Assembly: GCA_029005335.1 (NCBI GenBank)
Contig: JAQXFT010000124.1
Location: forward strand, 1 to 22,470
Length of the DNA stretch: 22,470 nucleotides
Direction: 5' to 3'
Origin: Oscillospiraceae bacterium
Lineage (GTDB): Bacteria > Bacillota > Clostridia > Oscillospirales > Ruminococcaceae
The notes under the pieces were generated by a model. The model ran no database searches, had not been told where the DNA came from, and was given only the letters and a program-made list of their open reading frames with translations. The position numbers and the translations under genes are program-made. Shown here piece after piece: positions 15,936 to 22,470 of this stretch (its first letter is position 1; each line of letters begins with the position of its first letter).

Positions 15936-16736
15936 TTATTTATAAAAATTTTTAGCCCTTTTCCAGTATTCATCGAGCTTTTCAGGCTCAAGCTCCTTCA
16001 TATCGAGGGAGTCATCATTTATAAGCTCTTCGGCTTTTTCAAATCTTCTGATGAATTTATCAGAAGCGTCTGTGAGAGCCTGTTCAGCATTTATTCCCAG
16101 ATGACGGGCAAGATTAACACATGAGAAAAGCAGGTCACCGAATTCTTCAAGGATATGCTCAGAATCTCCGGACACAAAAGCTTCATCGAGTTCAGCCTTT
16201 TCGGACTCCAGAGCCTTGAAAGCGTCCTGAACAGAAGCATAGTCAAATCCGGCACGCATAGCTCTTTTTCCGATTTTCTGAGCTCTCATGAGTGCAGGAA
16301 GTGTTTTTGCAACGCTTTTAAGGGTATCCGTATAAGTATCCTGTCCCTTGACTTCTTTTTTGATTCTGTCCCAGTTTCTGAGGACATCGTCTGTGCTGTT
16401 TACGACGGTATCACCGAACACATGGGGGTGACGTACTATAAGCTTTTTGCATACTTCATCGCAGACATCATCAAAATCAAAGCTTCCGGCATCGGTTTCG
16501 ATTGAACAGTGAAATACAACCTGCAGGAGAACGTCTCCGAGTTCCTCTCTCATAAGGGCTTTATCATCGAGGTCAATAGCCTCGACAGCCTCGCAGACCT
16601 CCTCGATGAAATCGCTTTTAAGTGATTTATGGGTCTGTTCCTTATCCCAGGGGCAACCGTTTTCGCTTCTTAAAAGGCGTACAATTTCAATAAGGTCATT
16701 TATATTATAATTATCCTTAGTATTAAATTCAATCAC
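15936..16736 (-). CDS. mazG: Nucleoside triphosphate pyrophosphohydrolase MazG
   Basis: A 266-residue MazG hydrolysing (d)NTPs to monophosphates and pyrophosphate. NGCPWDKEQTHKSL (about 26-39) is the family signature. The first metal site is EEVCE (45-49) and EELGD (64-68); the second MazG domain has AELDE and EEFGD, with a C-terminal KLDEYWKRAK. The frame is open upstream to an ATG at 16910, but that start overlaps trpS and its extra 58 residues have no MazG character. GGAGG lies eight bases before the GTG at 16736, so GTG is chosen and the length then matches E. coli MazG. It corresponds to B. subtilis yabN, next to rqcP (yabO) and flippase-type genes. Confidence 0.93.
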   Translation of the reverse strand: MIEFNTKDNYNINDLIEIVRLLRSENGCPWDKEQTHKSLKSDFIEEVCEAVEAIDLDDKALMREELGDVLLQVVFHCSIETDAGSFDFDDVCDEVCKKLIVRHPHVFGDTVVNSTDDVLRNWDRIKKEVKGQDTYTDTLKSVAKTLPALMRAQKIGKRAMRAGFDYASVQDAFKALESEKAELDEAFVSGDSEHILEEFGDLLFSCVNLARHLGINAEQALTDASDKFIRRFEKAEELINDDSLDMKELEPEKLDEYWKRAKNFYK

Positions 16737-16887
16737 AGCCAACACCTCCGTATTACATTCCACAGTGTTACTTTTATTATAATAACCCAAAACACAATAA
16801 AATGCAATATATTTTTTTAAGTTTGGTAAATATGCAAAATAAGTGTATTTTTTTTCAAAGCTTTTGTAAAAAATAACCGATTTCTTA

Positions 16888-17886
16888 TTACTTTTTATCA
16901 ACAAAGCCAACTTTTCTGTATGCCTTTGAAACTATTCTCTGAGAATATGCAAGAGCCTTTTCTGCACCCTCGGTATAGCATTTTTTCAGATATTCCTTAT
17001 CGGAGCTGAACTGTGCAAATTTTTCACGTATAGGAGCGAGGTGGTCTGCAACGGCTTCACCGACTGCAAGCTTGAAATCCCCATAGCCTTTTCCGGAAAA
17101 TTCAGATGTAATCTCGTCGAAATTTTTTCCGGTAACACTTGAATAGATAGTCATAAGATTATTTATTCCGTCCTTACCCTCACGGTAGCATATTTCGGCT
17201 TCGCTGTCGGTAACAGCTCTTTTGAATTTTCTTATTATAGTATCCTTATCATCAAGAATAAGTATGCATGCATTTGGATTTTCGTCGGATTTTGACATCT
17301 TTTTTGAAGGCTCCTGAAGGGACATTACCTTAGCTCCGACTTCCGGAATATATGCTTCCGGAACGGTAAAAAGTTCACCGTAACGCTGATTGAATCGCTG
17401 AGCGATATTTCTTGCAAGCTCAAGGTGCTGTTTCTGGTCGATTCCTACCGGTACTAAATCGGCATTGTATGCAAGTATATCCGCAGCCATCAATACAGGA
17501 TATGTAAAGAGACCTGCATTTATATCATCAGGGTGACGCCTGCTTTTATCCTTGAACTGTGTCATTCTTGAAAGCTCTCCGAATTGCGTTGAACAGCTCA
17601 GAAGCCAGCTGAGTTCCGCATGGGTTTTAACATGGCTCTGAATAAAAAGTATTGATTTTTCGGGGTCGATACCGCACGCCATAAGGAGTGCATAGGCATC
17701 AAGAGTATTTTTTCTGAGCTTTGAAGGCTCTTGCTTTACTGTTATTGCGTGCATATTTACAACGCAGTATATACAGTTATATTCCTCCTGCAAGGATCCC
17801 CAGTTGCGTATAGCTCCGATATAGTTTCCGAGCGTAAAAGTACCTGTAGGCTGGATTCCGCTGAAAATAACTTTTTTATCTTCCAT
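16888..17886 (-). CDS. trpS: Tryptophanyl-tRNA synthetase
   Basis: A 332-residue class Ic aminoacyl-tRNA synthetase charging tRNA-Trp. The HIGH-equivalent is TLGNY within GIQPTGTFTLGNY (10-22) and the KMSKS loop is at 196-200 (KMSKSDENPN). The length matches bacterial TrpRS. GGGGGA precedes the ATG. The stop of the upstream 174-residue gene lies 17 bases before it, so trpS is probably transcribed with it and the aminotransferase. No T-box leader is visible upstream, unlike many Firmicute synthetase genes. About 150 bases separate it from mazG; no GC-rich terminator was seen there, and only a weak TATAAT near the mazG start. Confidence 0.97.
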   Translation of the reverse strand: MEDKKVIFSGIQPTGTFTLGNYIGAIRNWGSLQEEYNCIYCVVNMHAITVKQEPSKLRKNTLDAYALLMACGIDPEKSILFIQSHVKTHAELSWLLSCSTQFGELSRMTQFKDKSRRHPDDINAGLFTYPVLMAADILAYNADLVPVGIDQKQHLELARNIAQRFNQRYGELFTVPEAYIPEVGAKVMSLQEPSKKMSKSDENPNACILILDDKDTIIRKFKRAVTDSEAEICYREGKDGINNLMTIYSSVTGKNFDEITSEFSGKGYGDFKLAVGEAVADHLAPIREKFAQFSSDKEYLKKCYTEGAEKALAYSQRIVSKAYRKVGFVDKK

Positions 17887-17903
17887 AACAATCCCCCGAA
17901 GGC

Positions 17904-18428
17904 TCAGCCTTGCTTCTTACCTGATGCCTGCTGGTCTTTAAGCTGACAGCTTCTTACCTCTACAAGAACTTTCTGATAAAGGTTGAATACTCCTCTTTTT
18001 TCGGGTGATTCCTGAGCTATTGTTGCGGGGAGAATTTCCGTTCTGTAAACTCCGTTGTTTGTAAGGAGGTAAACATAATTCACATTTCCCTTAGGCAAAT
18101 CATAGGATTTTACTTTCTGGCACTGTGGGAGGAGGTTATTTGCATAGAGTACGAGAGTACGGGTTGCCTGTACGAGATTAACATATCTCTGGGAAGCTCC
18201 GGAATACTCTCCGCCCATATTGAAATAAAGATTTGTAGCACCATTGATAAATGATACCATTGTTGTAAGAACAGAGCTTGCCATTGGAATATCGACAACT
18301 ACTCCGTATACCTCATCTGGTCTGAGTTTCATTTTGAAATACTTTGACGGAAAAGTTATAGCCTGACCTCTTGTCATAATGTATTTCTGTGTAACGCTGT
18401 ATCTGTCCAGCGGTGAACGTCTTGCCAT
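17904..18428 (-). CDS. Protein of unknown function between an aminotransferase gene and trpS
   Basis: A 174-residue, mostly soluble protein without recognisable motifs. It starts basic (MARRSPLDRYSVTQKYIM), has a central SSVLTTMVSFINGATNLYFN stretch and a conserved-looking LVQATRTLVLYANNLL helix, then YVYLLTNNGVYRTEI, and ends in a basic, low-complexity tail QASGKKQG. No signal peptide, membrane anchor or metal site is evident. AAAGGA precedes the ATG. It starts 26 bases after the aminotransferase stop and ends 17 bases before trpS, so all three probably share a transcript. The translation has good codon use and no interruptions, so it is a real gene. I do not recognise the family. Confidence 0.85.
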   Translation of the reverse strand: MARRSPLDRYSVTQKYIMTRGQAITFPSKYFKMKLRPDEVYGVVVDIPMASSVLTTMVSFINGATNLYFNMGGEYSGASQRYVNLVQATRTLVLYANNLLPQCQKVKSYDLPKGNVNYVYLLTNNGVYRTEILPATIAQESPEKRGVFNLYQKVLVEVRSCQLKDQQASGKKQG

Positions 18429-18454
18429 GATAAAAAATTCCTTTCGTTGAAAAT

Positions 18455-19648
18455 TTATTTAAATATTTCTTTAGTCATCTTTCCGAGAATCTCTGTTCCT
18501 CTGATAAGCTGTTCATCTGTCGGAGTTGAGAAATTAAGGCGGAATGATGATGTCGGGTCGTTTTCCCTGATTGTAAAAGCATTTCCGGGTACGACTGCGA
18601 TTTTATATTCTGATACGGCTTTTTTGCAGAATGCCGGCATATCAGCATTTTCCGGAAGAGTACACCATATAAACAAGCCTCCCTGAGGTCTTGTAAAGCT
18701 TATTTTATCCGAGAAGCACTCCTCAATTTTTGAAATCATAAGACTGCATTTTTTCTTATAGACAGCTCTCAGATTTTCAAAATGTTTATTCATATCTACC
18801 TGTGTTATAAATCTGTGGCATACTACCTGAGCCCATATATTTGAATGAACATCTGAAACCTGCTTGCATACGACTATTTTCTGTATAATTTCCTTAGGTG
18901 CAGACACATAGCCTGTACGGAATCCGGGAGAGAGAATTTTTGAGAATGTACCTGAATAGATTACTCTGCCCTCAGTATCAAGGCTCTTTATAGAGGGTAT
19001 ATCCTCGCCCTCAAATCTCAAATCGCCGTATGGGTTATCCTCAAGAATTACAAAGTTATATTTTTTTGCCATTTCGTATACGGCTTTACGCTTTTCCCAT
19101 GACATTGTAAGACCTGTAGGATTCTGGAAATTCGGAATCAGGTAGAGTATTTTAACATTCTTATTTGATTTTACAGCCTGTTCAAGCTTTTCAAGATTTA
19201 TTCCGTCGTTTTCGAGTTCGACTCCGACAAGGTTTACATTATATGACCTGAAAGCATTCAGAGAGCCTATAAAGCTTGGAGCTTCGCATATGAGAGTATC
19301 TCCTTCATTCAGAAGGACTTTGCATGCAAGCTCATTAGCCTGCTGAGCTCCTGAGGTTATAATTAAGTCGTCAATACCGGAATCAAAGCATTTTTTAGCC
19401 GTCAGGTTCTTTTTAAGCTCATCTCTCAGCGGAGCATATCCCTCTGTGACGCTGTACTGCAATGCAAGTATGGGGTCATTTTTAAGCAAATCAGCTGAGA
19501 TTTCAGAGATTTTCTCAGTCGGGAATGCCTCCGGAGCAGGATTTCCTGCAGCGAAGGAAATAACATCAGGGTCTGAGGTAAATTTCAGAATCTCTCTTAT
19601 TGCCGATGCTTTAAGAGTTGATACCTTATCTGAAAAAATATATTCCAT
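18455..19648 (-). CDS. Class I PLP-dependent aminotransferase (2-aminoadipate/LysN-like)
   Basis: A 398-residue fold-type I aminotransferase. Visible motifs are SFAAGNPAPEAFP at the N-terminus, ITSGAQQAN, NFQNPTG (173-179), LEDNPYGDLRF (cofactor Asp near 203) and the Schiff-base lysine in SGTFSK (Lys237), followed by LSPGFRTGYV with the phosphate-binding Arg. This is the branch holding LysN, other 2-aminoadipate and broad aromatic/branched aminotransferases, and the domain fused to MocR regulators, but no DNA-binding domain is present. The start at 19648 is chosen because AAAGGC (19661-19666) precedes it and the family begins about here; the frame extends upstream to 19723 through the promoter. 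Exact substrate unknown. Confidence 0.88.
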   Translation of the reverse strand: MEYIFSDKVSTLKASAIREILKFTSDPDVISFAAGNPAPEAFPTEKISEISADLLKNDPILALQYSVTEGYAPLRDELKKNLTAKKCFDSGIDDLIITSGAQQANELACKVLLNEGDTLICEAPSFIGSLNAFRSYNVNLVGVELENDGINLEKLEQAVKSNKNVKILYLIPNFQNPTGLTMSWEKRKAVYEMAKKYNFVILEDNPYGDLRFEGEDIPSIKSLDTEGRVIYSGTFSKILSPGFRTGYVSAPKEIIQKIVVCKQVSDVHSNIWAQVVCHRFITQVDMNKHFENLRAVYKKKCSLMISKIEECFSDKISFTRPQGGLFIWCTLPENADMPAFCKKAVSEYKIAVVPGNAFTIRENDPTSSFRLNFSTPTDEQLIRGTEILGKMTKEIFK

Positions 19649-19691
19649 AATATAAAACCAGCCTTTCGGATTATTACATTTTACTTTTATT

Positions 19692-19720
19692 ATTATACCA
19701 CATATTTCCATAATCATCAA
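19692..19720 (-). promoter_or_regulatory. Promoter of the aminotransferase-trpS unit
   Basis: TTGATG (19715-19720), a 17-base spacer and TATAAT (19692-19697) with an upstream TG (extended -10) on the minus strand. It lies inside the open frame above 19648, supporting the shorter aminotransferase start. Confidence 0.8.
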
Positions 19721-19779
19721 CATATATTTCTATAAGCTCAAAATTTATGTTCAGATATTTTCAGAAAGGTGGCTTTTCC

Positions 19780-21387
19780 TTGAAAAAACAGGATTTTATA
19801 AAAGGCTCACTTATACTCATGCTTTCCGCTGTAATATCAAAAATTCTCGGAGCTGTATTCAAGATACCTCTCACAAATATTCTGGGCGGAGTAGGTATGA
19901 GTTATTTCAGCTGTGCCTACAGTATTTTTCTGCCCGTATATGCTCTCAGCGTTACGGGGTTATCCGCATCGGTTTCACGCCTTACGGCTCAGAGTTCGGC
20001 TTTTGGAATGTATGAAAACGCACGCAAGGTAAGGCGTACTGCAATTATTATATTCTCAGTACTCGGAGCTTTCGGAAGCCTTATAATATATTTTACGGCA
20101 AAACCGTTTTGTATATATATCGGTGACTGTCCCGAAGCAGAGCTTGCAGTCAGGCTTATTGCACCATCAGTATTTTTCGGGTGCATTACAGCTGTGGAAC
20201 GTGGATATTATGAGGGATTAAGCAATATGTATCCGACAGCATTTTCACAGCTTGCGGAAGGTATTGTAAAAATGGTATGCGGACTTTTTCTGTGCATTTA
20301 TGTTGTAAAAAACAGCGATACTGTTCTTTCATATTTTCCGGAGGGTACTGACATAAGAAGCATATCCGCAGCTGCCGGTATTCTCGGGGTAACTCTTTCC
20401 TCCGTCGGTTCACTGCTGTTTTTTCCTGTTATGAAAATATTTTTACGCAGTGAAAAGCTTCACAATGACAATACTGTGATGTCGGGGCGTGATATTTCCC
20501 GTGAGCTTATAGTCACAGCACTTCCAATCGGCATAAGTGCCGTAGTAACGAATCTGACATCTCTCATTGATTTGGGTACTATTACAGCAATAACCGGAAG
20601 AAATCCGGAACGCTACAGACCCCTTGCAGATATATCAGCTCAGGATATTCCGCATTTTCTTTATGGTTCATTTGCCGGCATTACTCTGACTGTATTCAAT
20701 CTTATACCCTCTGTAACAAATATGCTCGGAAAAGGTATTCTGCCCTCGATAACTGAGGCATGGGAGAGCCATGATAAAAATGCTTTACAGAAAAACACTC
20801 ATCAGGCACTGCTTGCATCACTTTTTATATCAGCACCTTCAGCTTCTGGAATGGGAATACTTGCGGAAAAAATTCTGATGTTTCTGTATTCGGGTCAGCC
20901 TGATGAGGTTCTCGCAAGCGTCAGACCGCTGCAATATCTTATGCCCGGAATGATATTTCTCTGCATATCATTTCCCGTATTCAGTATGCTTCAGGCTATA
21001 GGGAAGCCCTCTGTGCCTCTCAAAATAATGATTATCGGTACTCTTATAAAGCTTTGCGGAAATATTATTCTTATTCCGCTTATGAGTTTAAGCGGTGCAG
21101 CGGTTTCGACTACTATAAGCTATGCCTTTATTCTTGTAATATCGCTTATTATATATTTAAGGGCAACGGGAATACAGCTGTACCTTTCAAAATTCATACC
21201 TGTATTGTATTCATCACTTTTTTGCGGTATATCAGCATGGATTGCCGATACACAGCTTTCGCCGTATCTGAGCAGTAATCAGACTATGTTCATAAGTACC
21301 GCTATAGGATTTATTGTATATATGGGAATATTTACACTTACAAAAAAGTCTGAAGAAGCTTATTTCAGCATACCCTCCGGAGGCTGA
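19780..21387 (+). CDS. Polysaccharide/lipid II-type flippase, SpoVB/YabM family (MATE-like)
   Basis: A 535-residue membrane protein with about 12-14 helices. It opens with KKQDFIKGSLILMLSAVISK and KILGAVFKIPLTNILGGVGM, typical of the SpoVB/MurJ-like polysaccharide biosynthesis family (MOP superfamily) that moves lipid-linked sugar precursors outward across the membrane. The start is TTG at 19780: AGAAAGGTGG (to 19772) sits seven bases upstream. The frame is open back to an ATG at 19747, but that lies above the ribosome-binding site. It is divergent from the aminotransferase. B. subtilis yabM, of the same family, is next to yabN (mazG) and yabO (rqcP), which are also in this window. The last 28 bases overlap the convergent lipoprotein gene. 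Confidence 0.9.
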   Translation: MKKQDFIKGSLILMLSAVISKILGAVFKIPLTNILGGVGMSYFSCAYSIFLPVYALSVTGLSASVSRLTAQSSAFGMYENARKVRRTAIIIFSVLGAFGSLIIYFTAKPFCIYIGDCPEAELAVRLIAPSVFFGCITAVERGYYEGLSNMYPTAFSQLAEGIVKMVCGLFLCIYVVKNSDTVLSYFPEGTDIRSISAAAGILGVTLSSVGSLLFFPVMKIFLRSEKLHNDNTVMSGRDISRELIVTALPIGISAVVTNLTSLIDLGTITAITGRNPERYRPLADISAQDIPHFLYGSFAGITLTVFNLIPSVTNMLGKGILPSITEAWESHDKNALQKNTHQALLASLFISAPSASGMGILAEKILMFLYSGQPDEVLASVRPLQYLMPGMIFLCISFPVFSMLQAIGKPSVPLKIMIIGTLIKLCGNIILIPLMSLSGAAVSTTISYAFILVISLIIYLRATGIQLYLSKFIPVLYSSLFCGISAWIADTQLSPYLSSNQTMFISTAIGFIVYMGIFTLTKKSEEAYFSIPSGG

Positions 21388-21950
21388 ATCCATTCAGATG
21401 ACTTTACCTCACAGATAATTGTATCCTGCTTGTCAGTTTTTTCGCCTGATGTTACATAATATCCGCATATTACGGCACTTGTATCAGCCGGAACAACGAA
21501 TCCCACATAGTTTTCAATCTCTCCTCCGGCGGGTACGGAATCAAGCTCCACGTAGCCGTTTATAGATTGTTTTGCATAGAGATTTGCACGCACATCATTA
21601 TTATAATTTTTTCCGTCTATAGTGAGATAGAAGTTATTGAGGTTATCGACATCAAAATTTTTATCGGAGCTGTTGCTTATAGTATATTTTACATATATAT
21701 ACTTTTCGCCGTCCTCCGTAGTTTTATTGACATCAATAACGTTGTGGACGGTAAATGTTGTAGTATCTACTGTTACAGATGCACCCAAATCGGCTTCATG
21801 CTTGTTTTTTCCGATATTTTCATTCTGGCTGTTTTCAACAAAGGAAACATTTGCAGATGATGAGCTGTTTTCATCTGAACAACCTGCCGAAAATGGTACG
21901 ACAGATATAAGAGCAGTAAGCATTAAAATTGCTGTTCTGAATTTATTCAT
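21360..21950 (-). CDS. DUF4352-type lipoprotein
   Basis: A 196-residue exported lipoprotein. Residues 1-23 form a signal peptide, with Cys24 in a near-consensus lipobox (FSAGC, Ser at -3). A Ser/Asn-rich linker follows, then a beta-sandwich domain: ASVTVDTTTFTVHNVIDVN, YIYVKYTISNSSDKNF, VPAGGEIENYVGFVVP. This matches the immunoglobulin-like DUF4352/Telomeric-repeat-binding-2-like family seen on Gram-positive cell surfaces, of unknown ligand. AGGAGG precedes the ATG and its own promoter (21998-22026) lies upstream. It overlaps the flippase gene by 28 bases tail to tail. Confidence 0.87.
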   Translation of the reverse strand: MNKFRTAILMLTALISVVPFSAGCSDENSSSSANVSFVENSQNENIGKNKHEADLGASVTVDTTTFTVHNVIDVNKTTEDGEKYIYVKYTISNSSDKNFDVDNLNNFYLTIDGKNYNNDVRANLYAKQSINGYVELDSVPAGGEIENYVGFVVPADTSAVICGYYVTSGEKTDKQDTIICEVKSSEWIQPPEGMLK

Positions 21951-21973
21951 AAAAAATCCTCCTAAATAATCAG

Positions 21974-21990
21974 AAGTGCCGGAAGCACTT
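21974..21990 (-). promoter_or_regulatory. 5'-leader hairpin of the lipoprotein mRNA
   Basis: AAGTGC-TTCCG-GCACTT forms a perfect 6-bp stem in the leader, about 16 bases downstream of the predicted start and upstream of the AGGAGG ribosome-binding site. It does not cover that site, so a stabilising role is more likely than translation control. Confidence 0.4.
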
Positions 21991-21997
21991 AATTAGA

Positions 21998-22026
21998 ATT
22001 ATATCACAAATATTTCAAAAAATCAA
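21998..22026 (-). promoter_or_regulatory. Promoter of the lipoprotein gene
   Basis: On the minus strand TTGATT (22021-22026), a 17-base spacer and TATAAT (21998-22003), with TG before the -10. The -35 is embedded in CACTTGATTTTTT, which is shared with the ferredoxin promoter. Confidence 0.85.
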
Positions 22027-22057
22027 GTGCAAATTTCAGACAAATTTATTTTTCTGC

Positions 22058-22092
22058 AAAAAAGGCGGTATTCCTGATAATGGAATACCGCC
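22058..22092 (-). terminator. Intrinsic terminator after the ferredoxin gene
   Basis: GGCGGTATTCC (22064-22074) and GGAATACCGCC (22082-22092) form a perfect 11-bp stem with a 7-base loop; on the minus strand it is followed by six T (22058-22063). Confidence 0.92.
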
Positions 22093-22118
22093 ATAAAATT
22101 TTTTCTGCCGATTTTGAA

Positions 22119-22289
22119 TTATTCAGCACTTGGAGCTGATACAGGGCAGACTCCTGCACAAGCACCACATTCGATACATGTATCAGGGTCGATAACGTAT
22201 TTTTCGTCGCCCTCAGAAATTGCGTTTACAGGACATTCGGATTCGCAAGCACCGCACTTGATGCACTCATCAGAAATAATGTATGCCAT
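22119..22289 (-). CDS. 2[4Fe-4S] ferredoxin
   Basis: A 56-residue clostridial-type ferredoxin: MAYIISDECIKCGACESECP, then a short linker, CIECGACAGVCP and the tail VSAPSAE. Both C-x2-C-x2-C-x3-C-P motifs are complete, so it should carry two [4Fe-4S] clusters and act as a soluble low-potential electron carrier, for example for pyruvate or indolepyruvate ferredoxin oxidoreductases and hydrogenases. GGAGG precedes the ATG at normal distance. It has its own promoter (22348-22376) and strong terminator (22058-22092), so it is monocistronic and probably well expressed. It is small enough to be missed by length cut-offs; the plus-strand frame across the same region is only its shadow. Confidence 0.96.
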   Translation of the reverse strand: MAYIISDECIKCGACESECPVNAISEGDEKYVIDPDTCIECGACAGVCPVSAPSAE

Positions 22290-22347
22290 AAAAGGACACC
22301 TCCAGAAATAATAAGTAATGAGACCTTATAAAAAAATCTCTGATGAT

Positions 22348-22376
22348 ATTGTAACACAATTCTTTAAAAAAATCAA
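22348..22376 (-). promoter_or_regulatory. Promoter of the ferredoxin gene
   Basis: On the minus strand TTGATT (22371-22376), a 17-base spacer and TACAAT (22348-22353), with TG before the -10. It shares CACTTGATTTTTT and a TTGTG before the -10 with the lipoprotein promoter. Nothing else was recognised from 22377 to the window end. Confidence 0.8.
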
Positions 22377-22470
22377 GTGTTTCTGAAAAAATTTCACAAA
22401 ATTTTTCAAGGTAATTTAAGCTATATTTTTATGATTTTTCAGGAATGGTGTCAGATTTTCCGCTTATAAG

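Noticed and set aside
16737..16910. 58-residue N-terminal extension of MazG
   Set aside because: It overlaps the trpS end, is AT-rich without MazG character, and lies upstream of a good ribosome-binding site for GTG 16736.
17887..18454. T-box riboswitch for trpS
   Set aside because: The space before trpS is only 17 bases and no T-box or specifier stem is visible near it or before the upstream gene.
22114..22311. Plus-strand 65-residue open frame
   Set aside because: It is the shadow of the minus-strand ferredoxin, whose two cysteine motifs, ribosome-binding site and terminator are all clear.
22429..22470. Possible 3' end of a minus-strand gene (LISGKSDTIPEKS and stop) at the right edge
   Set aside because: Only 13 codons are visible, too few to distinguish coding from chance.

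Overview
The window reads as ordinary chromosome from a low-GC Gram-positive anaerobe of class Clostridia, most likely a Ruminococcus-like member of the Oscillospiraceae. Pointers are the AT-rich sequence, strong Shine-Dalgarno sites, ferredoxin-type metabolism (indolepyruvate:ferredoxin oxidoreductase and a small 2[4Fe-4S] ferredoxin), an alpha-glucan module and a Firmicutes-type mazG/hup/rqcP cluster. The genus is inference; no rRNA or tRNA gene was seen.

Left part, plus strand (1-3301). The first ~150 bases do not belong with what follows: a minus-strand coding fragment runs into the last ~65 codons of iorA. Then come a paired-hairpin intergenic element, an acidic unknown protein (452-838), iorB and an arylacetate-CoA ligase (paaK). 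IorAB and PaaK together interconvert arylacetates, aryl-CoAs and arylpyruvates. A consensus promoter then drives a zinc-ribbon protein closed by an intrinsic terminator.

Centre-left (3359-10327). A membrane-anchored lipase-like hydrolase begins directly after that terminator. It is followed by a convergent small membrane protein (ABC_trans_CmpB type) and then, on plus, rmuC-malQ-glgP with short gaps. MalQ and GlgP disproportionate and phosphorolyse alpha-glucans. The only good plus promoter found near rmuC lies beyond the far end of the minus-strand membrane gene, so the rmuC transcript may be antisense to that whole gene.

Centre-right, minus strand (10384-19648). A degenerate ROK-family regulator faces glgP across a shared hairpin. 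Then, reading against the coordinates, come an AEC transporter, a large YfhO-type membrane protein, rqcP, hup, mazG, trpS, a protein of unknown function and a class I aminotransferase. rqcP, mazG and a SpoVB/YabM-type flippase gene (19780-21387, plus) recall the B. subtilis yabM-yabN-yabO region, but yabP, yabQ and divIC do not follow rqcP here.

Right end (21360-22470). A DUF4352-type lipoprotein overlaps the flippase 3' end tail to tail, and a 56-residue ferredoxin has its own promoter and terminator. The last ~90 bases hold nothing I can call.

Several starts were corrected from ribosome-binding sites: CmpB-like 5141, RqcP 15556, MazG GTG 16736, aminotransferase 19648, flippase TTG 19780. 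No mobile element, CRISPR array, phage gene or clear defence system was found.
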